This document shows, piece after piece, positions 16,046 to 25,764 of a stretch of DNA of 64,000 nt; position 1 is the stretch's first letter; each line of letters begins with the position of its first letter. Where the stretch lies: contig NZ_CP074074.1 in assembly GCF_045788535.1 (NCBI RefSeq), positions 1,054,001-1,118,000 on the forward strand. Direction: 5' to 3'. This DNA is from Allotamlana fucoidanivorans (GTDB lineage Bacteria > Bacteroidota > Bacteroidia > Flavobacteriales > Flavobacteriaceae). Position numbers and translations under genes: made by a program. The notes below the pieces were generated by a model, which had not been told where the DNA came from, made no database searches, and was given only the letters and a program-made list of their open reading frames with translations.

Positions 16046-17167
16046 CTATTTTTTAACAATCTTTTTGACTACAGTCGATTCATTTTTAAGTTTCATAGCA
16101 GCAAAATACAAACCAGATGGTAACTGAGACATATCGACTGTAGTACTTGTACCAGAAAACACGTTGAGCATTCTAGCATCATAAAGTGTTATTGATACAA
16201 GTTGCGAACTATTTATGTGAAGCATATTGTTTACAGGATTAGGAAATAGTTCAACCTCAGTAACCGCTTGTTCTTTAGTTTTTGAAAGCGCCATATCATT
16301 AGTTTCAAGTGCTATAAGTTTGGCATTTTCGGTAATTATACTGTAAAAAAATTCTGAGGTCACATAATAGCTGTTTTCATCAACATAGGTAATGGCCTCG
16401 GTCTGTTCAAAACCAAGGGAAGACAACAAAGTTTTTGTATTGGTACCTGAAAACACATCGCTACTTGTAAACCCTTCACTAACCCAAATAAACGGTTGTA
16501 AAGTTTCAGAGTAACCAATTAAATACAACTTCCCACTAAAGGGGTTATAGGTGCCTCCTGTAATTAAACCGCCACTAGCCAAAGTTGTAGGCAGAGCCGT
16601 AAGCTCATAATCGCCTGGTGTTTTTGGTATTACATAAGCCTTTGTTTCGTCGTTAATCCAATTTTTGCTAAACAGCATTAAATTATCGCTATCAAAAGAA
16701 ACAAGGGCTTCGGCATCCCATTCGGTATTGTTTGCCGTTGTTCCTGTAAAATCCGTTTGATCTAAATAGCTAAATGCAATAATCTCAGCTTGTACTGAAT
16801 TTGAAGCTGTAAAATCACTTTTACTAACCTTGTATATTTTTAAATCTGTTCTATTACCACTCACATTATTTCCTATGTCGCCAATATAAATATGGTCACT
16901 ATCGTGGGTGATATCTTCCCAATCAACATTATCAGCATTGGTGATTTCTATGGTTCTTGTTACAGTTGCTGTGTTAACATCAAGCTCATAAAGGGCATTA
17001 CTGTTTCCCGAATCATTATGCGTTACTAATTTGTCATTTAAATAAATAACACCCGATGATTCATTCAAACTCACCGGGAGATTAAACTGAATAGTTACAT
17101 CTGGATTTTGGCTTTTGCCTGTGAGCATTCCAAATACAATGAAGCAACAAACTATTAATTTACTCAT
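16046..17167 (-). CDS. Secreted beta-propeller-like protein with type IX sorting domain
   Basis: 373 residues from ATG 17167. There is a signal peptide (SKLIVCCFIVFGMLTGKSQ) and a central region of repeated beta-rich segments (YLNDKLVTHNDSGNSNALYELD, WEDITHDSDHIYIGDIGNN) suggesting a propeller. The C-terminal type A T9SS domain starts at about residue 300 (VELFPNPVNNMLHI … LPSGLYFAAMKLKNESTVVKKIVKK). It is expected to be exported across the outer membrane by the type IX system and then cleaved or anchored. No catalytic motif is recognised. Confidence 0.85.
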   Translation of the reverse strand: MSKLIVCCFIVFGMLTGKSQNPDVTIQFNLPVSLNESSGVIYLNDKLVTHNDSGNSNALYELDVNTATVTRTIEITNADNVDWEDITHDSDHIYIGDIGNNVSGNRTDLKIYKVSKSDFTASNSVQAEIIAFSYLDQTDFTGTTANNTEWDAEALVSFDSDNLMLFSKNWINDETKAYVIPKTPGDYELTALPTTLASGGLITGGTYNPFSGKLYLIGYSETLQPFIWVSEGFTSSDVFSGTNTKTLLSSLGFEQTEAITYVDENSYYVTSEFFYSIITENAKLIALETNDMALSKTKEQAVTEVELFPNPVNNMLHINSSQLVSITLYDARMLNVFSGTSTTVDMSQLPSGLYFAAMKLKNESTVVKKIVKK

Positions 17168-17359
17168 AAACAAAGGGTTATATCATCAAATGTATAAATA
17201 ATTATGGATTATAACAGATATTACTTCAAACTTTAGTCAAAAAAATCAGCATACCATCCCTTAGTTCTGTAGTTCTCCTAAAAACACAAAAGCTTTTATT
17301 TTACAAGAAATACCACAAATACAGTAAATTTCATCTTTTATAGCATCAAATAATTAAAC

Positions 17360-17367
17360 TATCTTTG
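17360..17367 (+). promoter_or_regulatory. Likely -7 promoter element of lepA
   Basis: TATCTTTG fits the TAnnTTTG consensus exactly and lies 25 bp before the lepA ATG. No clear TTG is seen at the -33 position. Confidence 0.45.
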
Positions 17368-17392
17368 CAAAATCTTTTTAGAAGATACCTTT

Positions 17393-19189
17393 ATGAAGCA
17401 CATTAGAAACTTTTGCATTATTGCACATATAGACCACGGTAAGAGCACACTTGCAGACCGTTTGTTAGATTACACAGGTTCTGTAACAGCTAGAGAAAAG
17501 CAAGACCAGTTGCTAGACAATATGGACTTAGAACGTGAGCGCGGTATCACCATAAAATCACATGCCATTCAAATGGATTATGAATATAATGGCGAAAAAT
17601 ATGTTTTAAACTTAATTGACACCCCAGGTCACGTCGATTTTTCGTATGAAGTTTCTAGATCTATAGCCGCTTGTGAAGGTGCACTTCTTATAGTTGATGC
17701 GGCACAAAGTATTCAGGCACAGACCATTTCTAATTTATATCTTGCCTTAGAGAATGATCTAGAAATTATCCCTGTATTGAATAAAGTGGATTTACCAAGT
17801 GCAAACCCAGAAGAGGTTACAGACGATATTGTAGACCTGCTGGGTTGTGACCCTGAAGATGTGATTCACGCTAGTGGAAAAACAGGTTTTGGGGTTGATA
17901 ATATTTTAGCAGCTATTATTGAAAGAATACCGGCTCCAAAAGGTGATCCTGATGCGCCCTTACAAGCCTTAATTTTCGACTCTGTTTATAATACGTTTAG
18001 AGGTATTGAAACCTATTTTAGAGTGTTTAATGGCGAAATTAAAAAGGGGCAGCATATAAAATTTGTAGCCACCGGAAAAGATTATTATGCTGATGAAATT
18101 GGCACACTAAAACTCACTCAAGTTGCCAAACAAAATGTTAAGGCAGGCGATGTAGGATACCTCATCACAGGTATAAAAACAGCTAAGGAGGTAAAAGTTG
18201 GTGATACAATTACAGACTTTGCCAAACCAACTACAAACATTGTTGAAGGGTTTGAAGATGTAAAACCTATGGTATTTGCTGGTATTTACCCTGTTGACAC
18301 TGAAGATTACGAAGAGCTAAGAGCGTCTATGGAAAAACTCCAACTTAATGATGCTTCGCTTGTGTTTCAACCCGAAAGTTCGGCGGCTTTAGGGTTTGGT
18401 TTCCGATGTGGCTTCTTAGGGATGCTACACATGGAAATTATTCAGGAACGTTTAGAGCGTGAGTTTGATATGACCGTAATCACTACGGTTCCTAACGTAT
18501 CATACCATGCCTATACCAATAGAGAGCCTAATGAAACAATAATAGTTAACAACCCATCAGATTTACCTGAACCCTCAACCTTAAATCGTGTTGAAGAACC
18601 TTATATCAAAGCAACTATAATTACAAAATCCGACTTTATTGGTAATGTAATGTCGCTTTGTATTGAAAAACGTGGTATTATAACCAATCAAACCTACTTG
18701 ACGCCTGAGCGTGTTGAGCTAACCTTTGAAATGCCACTAGCTGAAATTGTTTTTGACTTTTATGACCGACTAAAAACCGTTTCAAAAGGCTATGCCTCTT
18801 TTGATTACCACCCTATAGGCATGAAGCCTTCAAAACTGGTGCGTTTAGACATTCTGCTGAATGCACAATCTGTTGATGCGCTTTCTGCACTTATTCACAC
18901 CGATAATGCTCAAAATATAGGACGAAAAATGTGCGAAAAGTTAAAAGAACTTATCCCTCGCCAACAATTTGATATTCCTATTCAAGCCGCTATCGGTGCA
19001 AAAATCATTTCTCGTGAAACCATAAAAGCCTTACGTAAAGACGTAACTGCTAAATGTTACGGTGGTGATATTTCGCGTAAAAGAAAACTTTTAGAAAAAC
19101 AGAAAAAAGGAAAAAAACGCATGCGTCAAGTAGGAAATGTTGAAATCCCGCAACAAGCGTTTATGGCTGTTTTAAAACTCAACGATTAG
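17393..19189 (+). CDS. lepA: Elongation factor 4 (LepA) GTPase
   Basis: 598 residues, full family length. It binds the ribosome and back-translocates or remodels stalled complexes. The G domain has AHIDHGKSTLADRLL (G1), RERGITIKS (G2), DTPGHVDF (G3), NKVDLPSA (G4). Beta-barrel domain 2 and the EF-G-like domains follow, with the LepA-specific C-terminus (GGDISRKRKLLEKQKKGKKRM) near residues 552-580. A promoter-like TATCTTTG precedes it and an intrinsic terminator follows at 19230. Confidence 0.97.
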   Translation: MKHIRNFCIIAHIDHGKSTLADRLLDYTGSVTAREKQDQLLDNMDLERERGITIKSHAIQMDYEYNGEKYVLNLIDTPGHVDFSYEVSRSIAACEGALLIVDAAQSIQAQTISNLYLALENDLEIIPVLNKVDLPSANPEEVTDDIVDLLGCDPEDVIHASGKTGFGVDNILAAIIERIPAPKGDPDAPLQALIFDSVYNTFRGIETYFRVFNGEIKKGQHIKFVATGKDYYADEIGTLKLTQVAKQNVKAGDVGYLITGIKTAKEVKVGDTITDFAKPTTNIVEGFEDVKPMVFAGIYPVDTEDYEELRASMEKLQLNDASLVFQPESSAALGFGFRCGFLGMLHMEIIQERLEREFDMTVITTVPNVSYHAYTNREPNETIIVNNPSDLPEPSTLNRVEEPYIKATIITKSDFIGNVMSLCIEKRGIITNQTYLTPERVELTFEMPLAEIVFDFYDRLKTVSKGYASFDYHPIGMKPSKLVRLDILLNAQSVDALSALIHTDNAQNIGRKMCEKLKELIPRQQFDIPIQAAIGAKIISRETIKALRKDVTAKCYGGDISRKRKLLEKQKKGKKRMRQVGNVEIPQQAFMAVLKLND

Positions 19190-19658
19190 TTCTTTTTACG
19201 CCTTTGTAGGGCTTTATAAAAACCCAAACAGTACCTACCTGTTGCCATGGTACTTTTTTCTGAATGATTAAAACTTAAACAGGCTTTTATCATGATTTTA
19301 TTGTAAATAATTTCATGTATTTGCTGATATGCATTAATTTCTTCAAAAAGAAAAATCTACTATAAATTGTTGATAATTATTTTGTATGTTTATAACATAG
19401 TATTATTAACAATAAGTTCATATGCTATAAATCCCTGTTAACACTATGTTTAACTAAATTTACACTGTCTTAATTATTTGATTTGGCCGAAAAAATGTTA
19501 TTAACAATTTAACAATTTCAAGAAGCTTGCTTACTTGATTTTCAATAAAGTACCTAACAAATAATCGTTTTGACAATTATTAAAATTAACCATAAAAAAA
19601 GAAGGCAACGTCAGTTCTATTTCTTTTTTTTGATATGAATTTTACTTAACACAACCAT
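19190..19658. other. Non-coding spacer between lepA and the glucan operon
   Basis: This 469-bp AT-rich region holds the lepA terminator and must hold the promoter of the glucan operon. Several TTATTAACAA / GTTAACA-type inverted repeats occur (around 19401-19410, 19436-19450, 19498-19516) and could be operators, but no known site is recognised. No gene is seen. Confidence 0.4.
19230..19259 (+). terminator. Intrinsic terminator of lepA
   Basis: AGTACC (19230-19235) pairs with GGTACT (19249-19254), followed directly by a run of six T. Confidence 0.55.
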
Positions 19659-20864
19659 ATGAAAGCACTTTTTTATACCAGAGAATTTCCACCCTATGTT
19701 TATGGTGGCGCCGGAGTTCATGTTGAATATTTAGCTGACGAATTGTCTAAATTAATTGAGGTCGACGTAAGGTGTTTTGGAGATCAAAATGAAAGTGCAA
19801 ATAATTTAACTGTTAAAGGATTTCCTTTTGACAATGCTATTTTTGATAATGCCGATGATAAACTTAAATCTGTATTTAAAACACTTAGTACCTGTTTACA
19901 CATGAATGCAGACTCCGTTGATGCCGATGTAGTACACTGCCATACCTGGTATGCGCATTTTGCTGGTATTATTTCTAAACTTTGTTATGGCACACCTTTA
20001 GTTATTACCACTCATTCTCTAGAGCCTTTAAGACCTTGGAAACGCGAACAGCTAGGACGCGGATATGATGCCTCATCATGGGTTGAAAAAACAGCTATTG
20101 AAATGGCTGATGCGCTAATTGCGGTATCTGAAGAAACTAAAGAAGATGTGATTAAACATTTTGATGTTGACCCCAATAAAGTACATGTTATTTACAATGG
20201 TATTAATCTGCAACAATATATTACAACCTCTGAAACAGCTACCCTTGACACCTATGGTGTTGATAAAACAAAACCTTATGTGCTTTTTGTTGGAAGAATT
20301 ACACGTCAAAAAGGTATTATTCATTTGGTAAATGCCATAAAATATATTGATCCAGATACGCAAATTGTACTTTGTGCTGGTGCTCCAGACACTCCTGAAA
20401 TTGCCAAAGAAATGAAAGACAGCGTTGATCTTGTTAAAAAAACGCGAGACAATGTGATTTGGATTGACAAAATGGTAACCAAAGAAGAAATCATTCAACT
20501 ATATTCTCACGCCGATGTATTTTGTTGTCCTTCTATTTATGAGCCTTTCGGCATCATTAACATTGAAGCCATGGCTTGTAATACTGCTGTAGTGGCCAGT
20601 GCGGTTGGCGGGATAAAAGAAGTAGTTGTAGATGGCGAAACCGGTATTTTAATTCCGTTAGAACAACAAACCGAAGCACCATTTGAACCCATAGATCCTG
20701 ATAAGTTTTCTAGAGACTTAGCTGATGGTGTCAATAAAGTTATCAAAGATAAAGCCTTACGAGAAAAGATGGCCGTTAACGGCAGGAAGCGTGTTGAAGA
20801 TTACTTTGATTGGGTAGCCATTGCAAAACAAGTAGAAGAACTATATGCGTCTTTAATAAAATAA
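19659..20864 (+). CDS. glgM: GlgM-type glycosyltransferase (ADP-glucose; alpha-maltose-1-phosphate/glycogen synthase)
   Basis: 401 residues, a GT-B enzyme of the actinobacterial GlgA/GlgM family rather than the longer classical GlgA. Signs are the N-terminal TREFPPYVYGGAGVHVEYL, VGRITRQKGIIHL in the middle and EPFGIINIEAMACNTAV (donor site with the E-x7-E motif) near residue 300. In actinobacteria this family transfers glucose from ADP-glucose to glucose-1-phosphate, giving maltose-1-phosphate. The immediate neighbours glgC (supplies ADP-glucose) and glgE (uses maltose-1-phosphate) favour that reaction here, although primer extension of glycogen is possible. It is the first gene of a five-gene operon. 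Confidence 0.85.
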   Translation: MKALFYTREFPPYVYGGAGVHVEYLADELSKLIEVDVRCFGDQNESANNLTVKGFPFDNAIFDNADDKLKSVFKTLSTCLHMNADSVDADVVHCHTWYAHFAGIISKLCYGTPLVITTHSLEPLRPWKREQLGRGYDASSWVEKTAIEMADALIAVSEETKEDVIKHFDVDPNKVHVIYNGINLQQYITTSETATLDTYGVDKTKPYVLFVGRITRQKGIIHLVNAIKYIDPDTQIVLCAGAPDTPEIAKEMKDSVDLVKKTRDNVIWIDKMVTKEEIIQLYSHADVFCCPSIYEPFGIINIEAMACNTAVVASAVGGIKEVVVDGETGILIPLEQQTEAPFEPIDPDKFSRDLADGVNKVIKDKALREKMAVNGRKRVEDYFDWVAIAKQVEELYASLIK

Positions 20865-20888
20865 ATACACTAACTAAAACGATAAAAC

Positions 20889-22154
20889 ATGATAAACAAC
20901 AAGGTGCTTTCAATAATCTTAGGAGGCGGTCAAGGCTCGAGGTTATACCCACTTACAAAAGATAGATCTAAACCCGCTGTTCCAATTGCAGGTAAATACA
21001 GGTTAGTTGATATTCCAATCTCCAATTGTATAAATGCTGATATAAAACGGATGTATGTACTCACACAGTTTAACTCAGCATCCTTAAACCGTCATATAAA
21101 AAACACCTATCATTTTAGTTTTTTTAGTAGTGCCTTTGTTGACGTACTTGCTGCAGAACAAACCCCACAAAACAAAACCTGGTTCCAGGGTACAGCAGAC
21201 GCCGTAAGACAAAGTATGCATCATTTTTTAAGACATGATTTTGAATACTTCTTAATTCTTTCCGGAGATCAATTGTATCAAATGGATTATGAAGAAATGA
21301 TTAATGCACACGAAGAAAGTGGTGCCGAAATTTCAATTGCTACTATTCCTGTAACCGCTAAAGAAGCTACTGAATTTGGTATTTTAAAGTCCGATGATTC
21401 AAATGTTGTTACTTCCTTTATTGAAAAACCAGATGCCAGTCTATTACCTGAGTGGACCTCTGAAGTAAGTAGTGAAATGAAAAACCAGGGAAGAAACTAC
21501 TTAGCATCCATGGGTATTTATATTTTCAATAGAGACTTATTAACCAAACTTATGGAAAACCCAGACACCAATGATTTTGGTAAAGAGATTATTCCTGGTG
21601 CTATTGAAACCCACAAAACTTTAAGTTATCAATACGAAGGCTATTGGACAGACATAGGAAATATTGACTCATTCTTTGAAGCTAATATTGGACTCACTGA
21701 TGATATTCCTAAGTTTGATTTATATGATAAAAGCAAGCGTATTTATACCAGAGCCAGAATGTTACCAACTACCAAATTGGCGGGCACTATGCTTGAAAAA
21801 GCTGTCATTGCTGAAGGATGCATCATTAGTGCTGCAAAAATTGAAAAATCGGTTATTGGCATTCGTTCAAGAATTGGTGATGAATCTACCATCATTAACA
21901 CGTATATGATGGGTTGTGATTTCTATGAAACCCTAGCTGATATTGAATCTAACAAAATTGAAATTCTATTAGGTATTGGTCAGCGTTGCTTTATAAAAAA
22001 TGCTATTATTGATAAAAATGTTCGCATTGGTGATGATGTAAGGATAAACGGTGGCAAACACCTAGAAGATGTTGAAACAGAAACATATATGGTAAAGGAC
22101 GGTATTGTTGTTATTAAAAAAGGTGCCGTAATACCAAAAGGCTTTGTAATTTAA
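20889..22154 (+). CDS. glgC: Glucose-1-phosphate adenylyltransferase
   Basis: 421 residues. It makes ADP-glucose from ATP and glucose-1-phosphate. The N-terminal nucleotidyltransferase domain shows SIILGGGQGSRLYPLTKDRS, KPAVPIAGKYRLVDIPISNC, and a substrate-binding FIEKPDAS. The C-terminal left-handed beta-helix (about 300-421) has hexapeptide repeats (AGTMLEKAVIAEGCIISAAK, GDDVRINGGKHLED). It starts 24 bp after glgM and supplies its donor sugar. Confidence 0.95.
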   Translation: MINNKVLSIILGGGQGSRLYPLTKDRSKPAVPIAGKYRLVDIPISNCINADIKRMYVLTQFNSASLNRHIKNTYHFSFFSSAFVDVLAAEQTPQNKTWFQGTADAVRQSMHHFLRHDFEYFLILSGDQLYQMDYEEMINAHEESGAEISIATIPVTAKEATEFGILKSDDSNVVTSFIEKPDASLLPEWTSEVSSEMKNQGRNYLASMGIYIFNRDLLTKLMENPDTNDFGKEIIPGAIETHKTLSYQYEGYWTDIGNIDSFFEANIGLTDDIPKFDLYDKSKRIYTRARMLPTTKLAGTMLEKAVIAEGCIISAAKIEKSVIGIRSRIGDESTIINTYMMGCDFYETLADIESNKIEILLGIGQRCFIKNAIIDKNVRIGDDVRINGGKHLEDVETETYMVKDGIVVIKKGAVIPKGFVI

Positions 22155-22184
22155 ATCTAAAATTTCTTTTTTCACAAACACATT

Positions 22185-24125
22185 ATGAAGCAAAACCAGA
22201 AAAGAGTTGTCATTGATTATGTGTCACCTAATGTTAATTGTGGTGAATTTTACATAAAGAGAGTCGTTAATGAAATTGTTAATGTAGAAGCATTTATTAT
22301 GGCCGATGGTCATGACGTACTTGGTGCCTCCATTTTATATAAACATGAAAATGATAAAACTTGGTCTGAAACCAGAATGACCCTACGCTCTAATGATGAG
22401 TGGCATGGTGCGTTTTCAGTTACCAAACAAGGATTTTATTCCTATAAAGTTGAAGCTTGGGTAGATTATGCCCTTAATTGGCGCTATGGCCTGATAAGAA
22501 AAATAAACGACGGGCAACATGTGTCCTCTGAACTTTTGGAGGGTGCCGAATATATTGATGCCATCATTAATAATGTTAAAGAAGAAGACAAGCACTATCT
22601 TGAAAAGCTACGCTATATTTTTAAGAATGAAAATGATTACGGTGAAGCCATTACAGAAGCTTGTACAGACAGACTCTATCAAATATTTTTTAAGAATCCG
22701 TTAAAAATATTAGCTAACACCAGTATTGAGTACAAGGCTTATGTTGATAGAAAAAAAGCCAGATTTAGTACTTGGTATGAATTTTTCCCGCGCTCAACCT
22801 CACAACAAGAAGGTATTCACGGTACTTTTAAAGACTGTGAACGTATCATGCCTCGTGTAAAAAGTATGGGGTTTGATGTGGTTTACCTCCCGCCTATTCA
22901 CCCCATAGGCGAAGTGAACCGTAAAGGAAAAAATAACACTACCGAAGCCAAAGATGGTGATGTAGGTTCCACTTGGGGCATTGGTTCAAAATATGGTGGA
23001 CATAAAGATGTGCATCCTCAACTGGGGACTCTTAATGATTTTAAAAATCTGATTCAAGTAGCAAAAGATAATGATATAGAAATTGCTATGGATTATGCTT
23101 TACAGGCAGCTCCAGACCACCCATGGGTAAAAGAGCATCCGCAGTGGTTTAAGTGGCGACCAGACGGCACCGTACAATATGCAGAAAATCCACCAAAAAA
23201 GTATCAAGACATTCTGCCTATTTATTGGGAAAGCAAAGACTATAAAAACCTTTGGAAAGAGTGTCTTGACATTCTTATGTATTGGATTGATTGTGGTATA
23301 AAAATATTTAGGGTAGATAATCCGCATACCAAACCATTCTATTTCTGGAACTGGATTATTTCCCAAGTAAAAGCCAAGCACCCTGATGTTATCTTTTTAG
23401 CTGAAGCTTTTACTGCTCCTAAAGTGATGCAACAATTAGCAAAACAAGGCTATACCCAATCATATACTTACTTTACTTGGCGTAATAATAAGCATGAATT
23501 AATTGAATACATGCATGACTTAACAAAAAGTGACTTAAAAGAGTATATGCAGCCCAATTTCTGGCCTAATACACCAGATATTAACCCGTATCACTTACAA
23601 GGCGCCAATGAATCTAAACATATTCAGCGCTATGCTTTGGCAGGAACATTAAGCTCGTGCATTGGAATTTATGGTCCTGTTTTTGAATACATGATTACCA
23701 ATCCGCTTTTAGGTAAAGAAGAATACCTAAATTCTGAAAAATTCCAGATTACACACTATGATTGGAGCAAACAAAATAAGCTAACCACAATCATTGCAAA
23801 AATAAATTACATCAGGCATTACAACCCAGCATTACAGCAAACCAATAATATCAAATTCTGCCACATTGAAAATGATAGTTTAATTGCCTTTTACAAATGG
23901 AACGATGACCGAAGTAATGAAATTTTTGTGGTTATAAGTTTAGATGAGCACCACTCGCAAGCAGGTTCTGTTCAAATGCCATTACAAGACATTGGTGTGC
24001 CTCATGGGTACAATCTTGAAATGCATGATTTAATAACCGATAGTAGATACAATTGGAATAGCGAATGGTGTTATGTTGAGCTACACCCTACTATGCCTAT
24101 GCATATTTTTAAAATAAACAAATAA
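22185..24125 (+). CDS. glgE: Alpha-1,4-glucan:maltose-1-phosphate maltosyltransferase
   Basis: 646 residues. GlgE (GH13 subfamily 3) extends alpha-1,4-glucans with maltosyl units from alpha-maltose-1-phosphate. The N-terminal domain (about 1-190) is of the GlgE type, followed by the GH13 barrel: WYEFFPRS, YLPPIHPIGEVNRKGKNN, TWGIGSKYGGHKDVHPQLG, EIAMDYALQAAPDHPW. The nucleophile Asp lies in FRVDNPHTKP and the acid/base Glu in IFLAEAFTAP. These motifs separate GlgE from ordinary amylases. It sits between glgC and the maltokinase gene (4 bp gap), which together make its substrate. Confidence 0.95.
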   Translation: MKQNQKRVVIDYVSPNVNCGEFYIKRVVNEIVNVEAFIMADGHDVLGASILYKHENDKTWSETRMTLRSNDEWHGAFSVTKQGFYSYKVEAWVDYALNWRYGLIRKINDGQHVSSELLEGAEYIDAIINNVKEEDKHYLEKLRYIFKNENDYGEAITEACTDRLYQIFFKNPLKILANTSIEYKAYVDRKKARFSTWYEFFPRSTSQQEGIHGTFKDCERIMPRVKSMGFDVVYLPPIHPIGEVNRKGKNNTTEAKDGDVGSTWGIGSKYGGHKDVHPQLGTLNDFKNLIQVAKDNDIEIAMDYALQAAPDHPWVKEHPQWFKWRPDGTVQYAENPPKKYQDILPIYWESKDYKNLWKECLDILMYWIDCGIKIFRVDNPHTKPFYFWNWIISQVKAKHPDVIFLAEAFTAPKVMQQLAKQGYTQSYTYFTWRNNKHELIEYMHDLTKSDLKEYMQPNFWPNTPDINPYHLQGANESKHIQRYALAGTLSSCIGIYGPVFEYMITNPLLGKEEYLNSEKFQITHYDWSKQNKLTTIIAKINYIRHYNPALQQTNNIKFCHIENDSLIAFYKWNDDRSNEIFVVISLDEHHSQAGSVQMPLQDIGVPHGYNLEMHDLITDSRYNWNSEWCYVELHPTMPMHIFKINK

Positions 24126-24129
24126 AAAT

Positions 24130-25761
24130 ATGTCGAACCAATCTTTAAAAACATCTAATCAACCTATTTTCAAAACAGAAAAGCCTTGGGAAACACTACT
24201 TGATAATGACAAGTTTGTTAAGGCTTTTTTGTCGGATGTTTTAGAAGATTATATTGTACAACAACGCTGGTATGGAGGGAAATCAAGCAACCTTAAGTAT
24301 ATAGAACTTGTTGAATATTTCAGAATACAGCAACATGGTGAAGTTTATTTTGGATTAATTTTAGAAGTCAATTTTGTTGAAGCCTTCTATCAACACTATT
24401 TTTTACCCATTGCATTTGTTACTGATGAGAACTTTGTTCAAGAGGACAAAATTTTACCCTTATATATTGAGGATCAAAAAGGCTATATAATTGACGCTGT
24501 ACACCTTGAATCTTTCAGAAAATTGGTTTTTGAGCGTATTGCAACGGCTCTACCTAAAGACACCACAAAAGTACAATACCATAAAAGTCACCTATTTAAA
24601 GATGTGACCTATGAATCCTCAAGGTTCATGGGCCTTGAACAAAGCAACACCTCAATAGTTTACAATGAAAAATATGTTTTAAAGTTCTTCAGGCGCATTT
24701 TTTCAGACAAAAATCCTGACTACGAAATGAGCAGGTTCTTATCAGAAAAAAAAGAATTTAAAAACACCCCTGCTTATCTAGGCAGCATAAACTTAGTAGA
24801 TGCCGCCAATACCAATATTACTCTAGGTTTGATGCAGGAAATGATTCCTAATGATGGCGATGCTTGGGATTATATGCTGAAAGAACTCCATAAGGTCTTT
24901 TCTAATTTAGAATACAAACGCATCAACATTGCTGAGTTACCAAACACAGACTTATACCAAAGACTTAGCATTAGCGATATTCCTCCCCAAATTATTGATT
25001 GGGCTGGTTTAAACTTGTTTTCAAAAATAAAAACCCTAGCCTTAAGAACGGCAGAAATGCATATTGCTTTAGGCTCAGAATTTGAAGAAACCGCTTTTAC
25101 ACCAGCACATTATAATGGCGATTATACCGTATGGTTAAAAAATAAAATGTTGCATCAATTTCAAAACCGGTTAAATATTGTAGAAAATAACATCTATAAA
25201 CTTGATGGGCTTGCATTAACCTTAGCCAATGAATTTTTAGATAAAAAAAACCTTATAAGAAAACGTTTTGTTGATTTTGACTGGACGAAACTTAAAGGAG
25301 AACGCATCCGTGTTCATGGCGATTACCACTTGGGGCAAATATTGGTGAAAGATGATGATTTCTACATCCTTGATTTTGAAGGTGAACCAGAAAGTACCAT
25401 TCGCGACAGAAAGGTAAAACAACCACCATTAAAAGATGTTGCAGGTCTGTTTAGATCTTTTCATTATGCCATTTATGCTAATGTTTTCAATAATTGTGAA
25501 AAACACTACAATGCTTCTTTTGAAGATCTTTTTCATGCCTCCGAAATTTTATACCGATATATCACTGGCTTATTTTTAGGCACTTATGTTGCTGAAATTC
25601 AAAACGCAAATTTAAATTTAGGATACAATCAAGAACGCATTTTCATATTAAAATACTGCTTACTTGAAAAAGCAGTTTATGAATTAGGATACGAACTAAA
25701 CTCACGCCCAAAATGGGCTATAATTCCTTTAAAAGGAATCTCTAATATTATAAACCACTAA
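24130..25761 (+). CDS. mak: Maltokinase (Pep2/Mak)
   Basis: 543 residues. It phosphorylates maltose with ATP to maltose-1-phosphate, the second feed into GlgE. The N-cap domain has IVQQRWYGGKSSNL. The kinase core shows the aminoglycoside-phosphotransferase-like catalytic motif RVHGDYHLGQIL and the metal-binding DFEGEPE. It is longer than typical actinobacterial forms (about 450 residues). In actinobacteria Mak often works with trehalose synthase TreS, but no treS is found here, so maltose may come from elsewhere, for instance glucan breakdown. It is 4 bp from glgE and 4 bp from glgB. Confidence 0.93.
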   Translation: MSNQSLKTSNQPIFKTEKPWETLLDNDKFVKAFLSDVLEDYIVQQRWYGGKSSNLKYIELVEYFRIQQHGEVYFGLILEVNFVEAFYQHYFLPIAFVTDENFVQEDKILPLYIEDQKGYIIDAVHLESFRKLVFERIATALPKDTTKVQYHKSHLFKDVTYESSRFMGLEQSNTSIVYNEKYVLKFFRRIFSDKNPDYEMSRFLSEKKEFKNTPAYLGSINLVDAANTNITLGLMQEMIPNDGDAWDYMLKELHKVFSNLEYKRINIAELPNTDLYQRLSISDIPPQIIDWAGLNLFSKIKTLALRTAEMHIALGSEFEETAFTPAHYNGDYTVWLKNKMLHQFQNRLNIVENNIYKLDGLALTLANEFLDKKNLIRKRFVDFDWTKLKGERIRVHGDYHLGQILVKDDDFYILDFEGEPESTIRDRKVKQPPLKDVAGLFRSFHYAIYANVFNNCEKHYNASFEDLFHASEILYRYITGLFLGTYVAEIQNANLNLGYNQERIFILKYCLLEKAVYELGYELNSRPKWAIIPLKGISNIINH

Positions 25762-25764
25762 TTT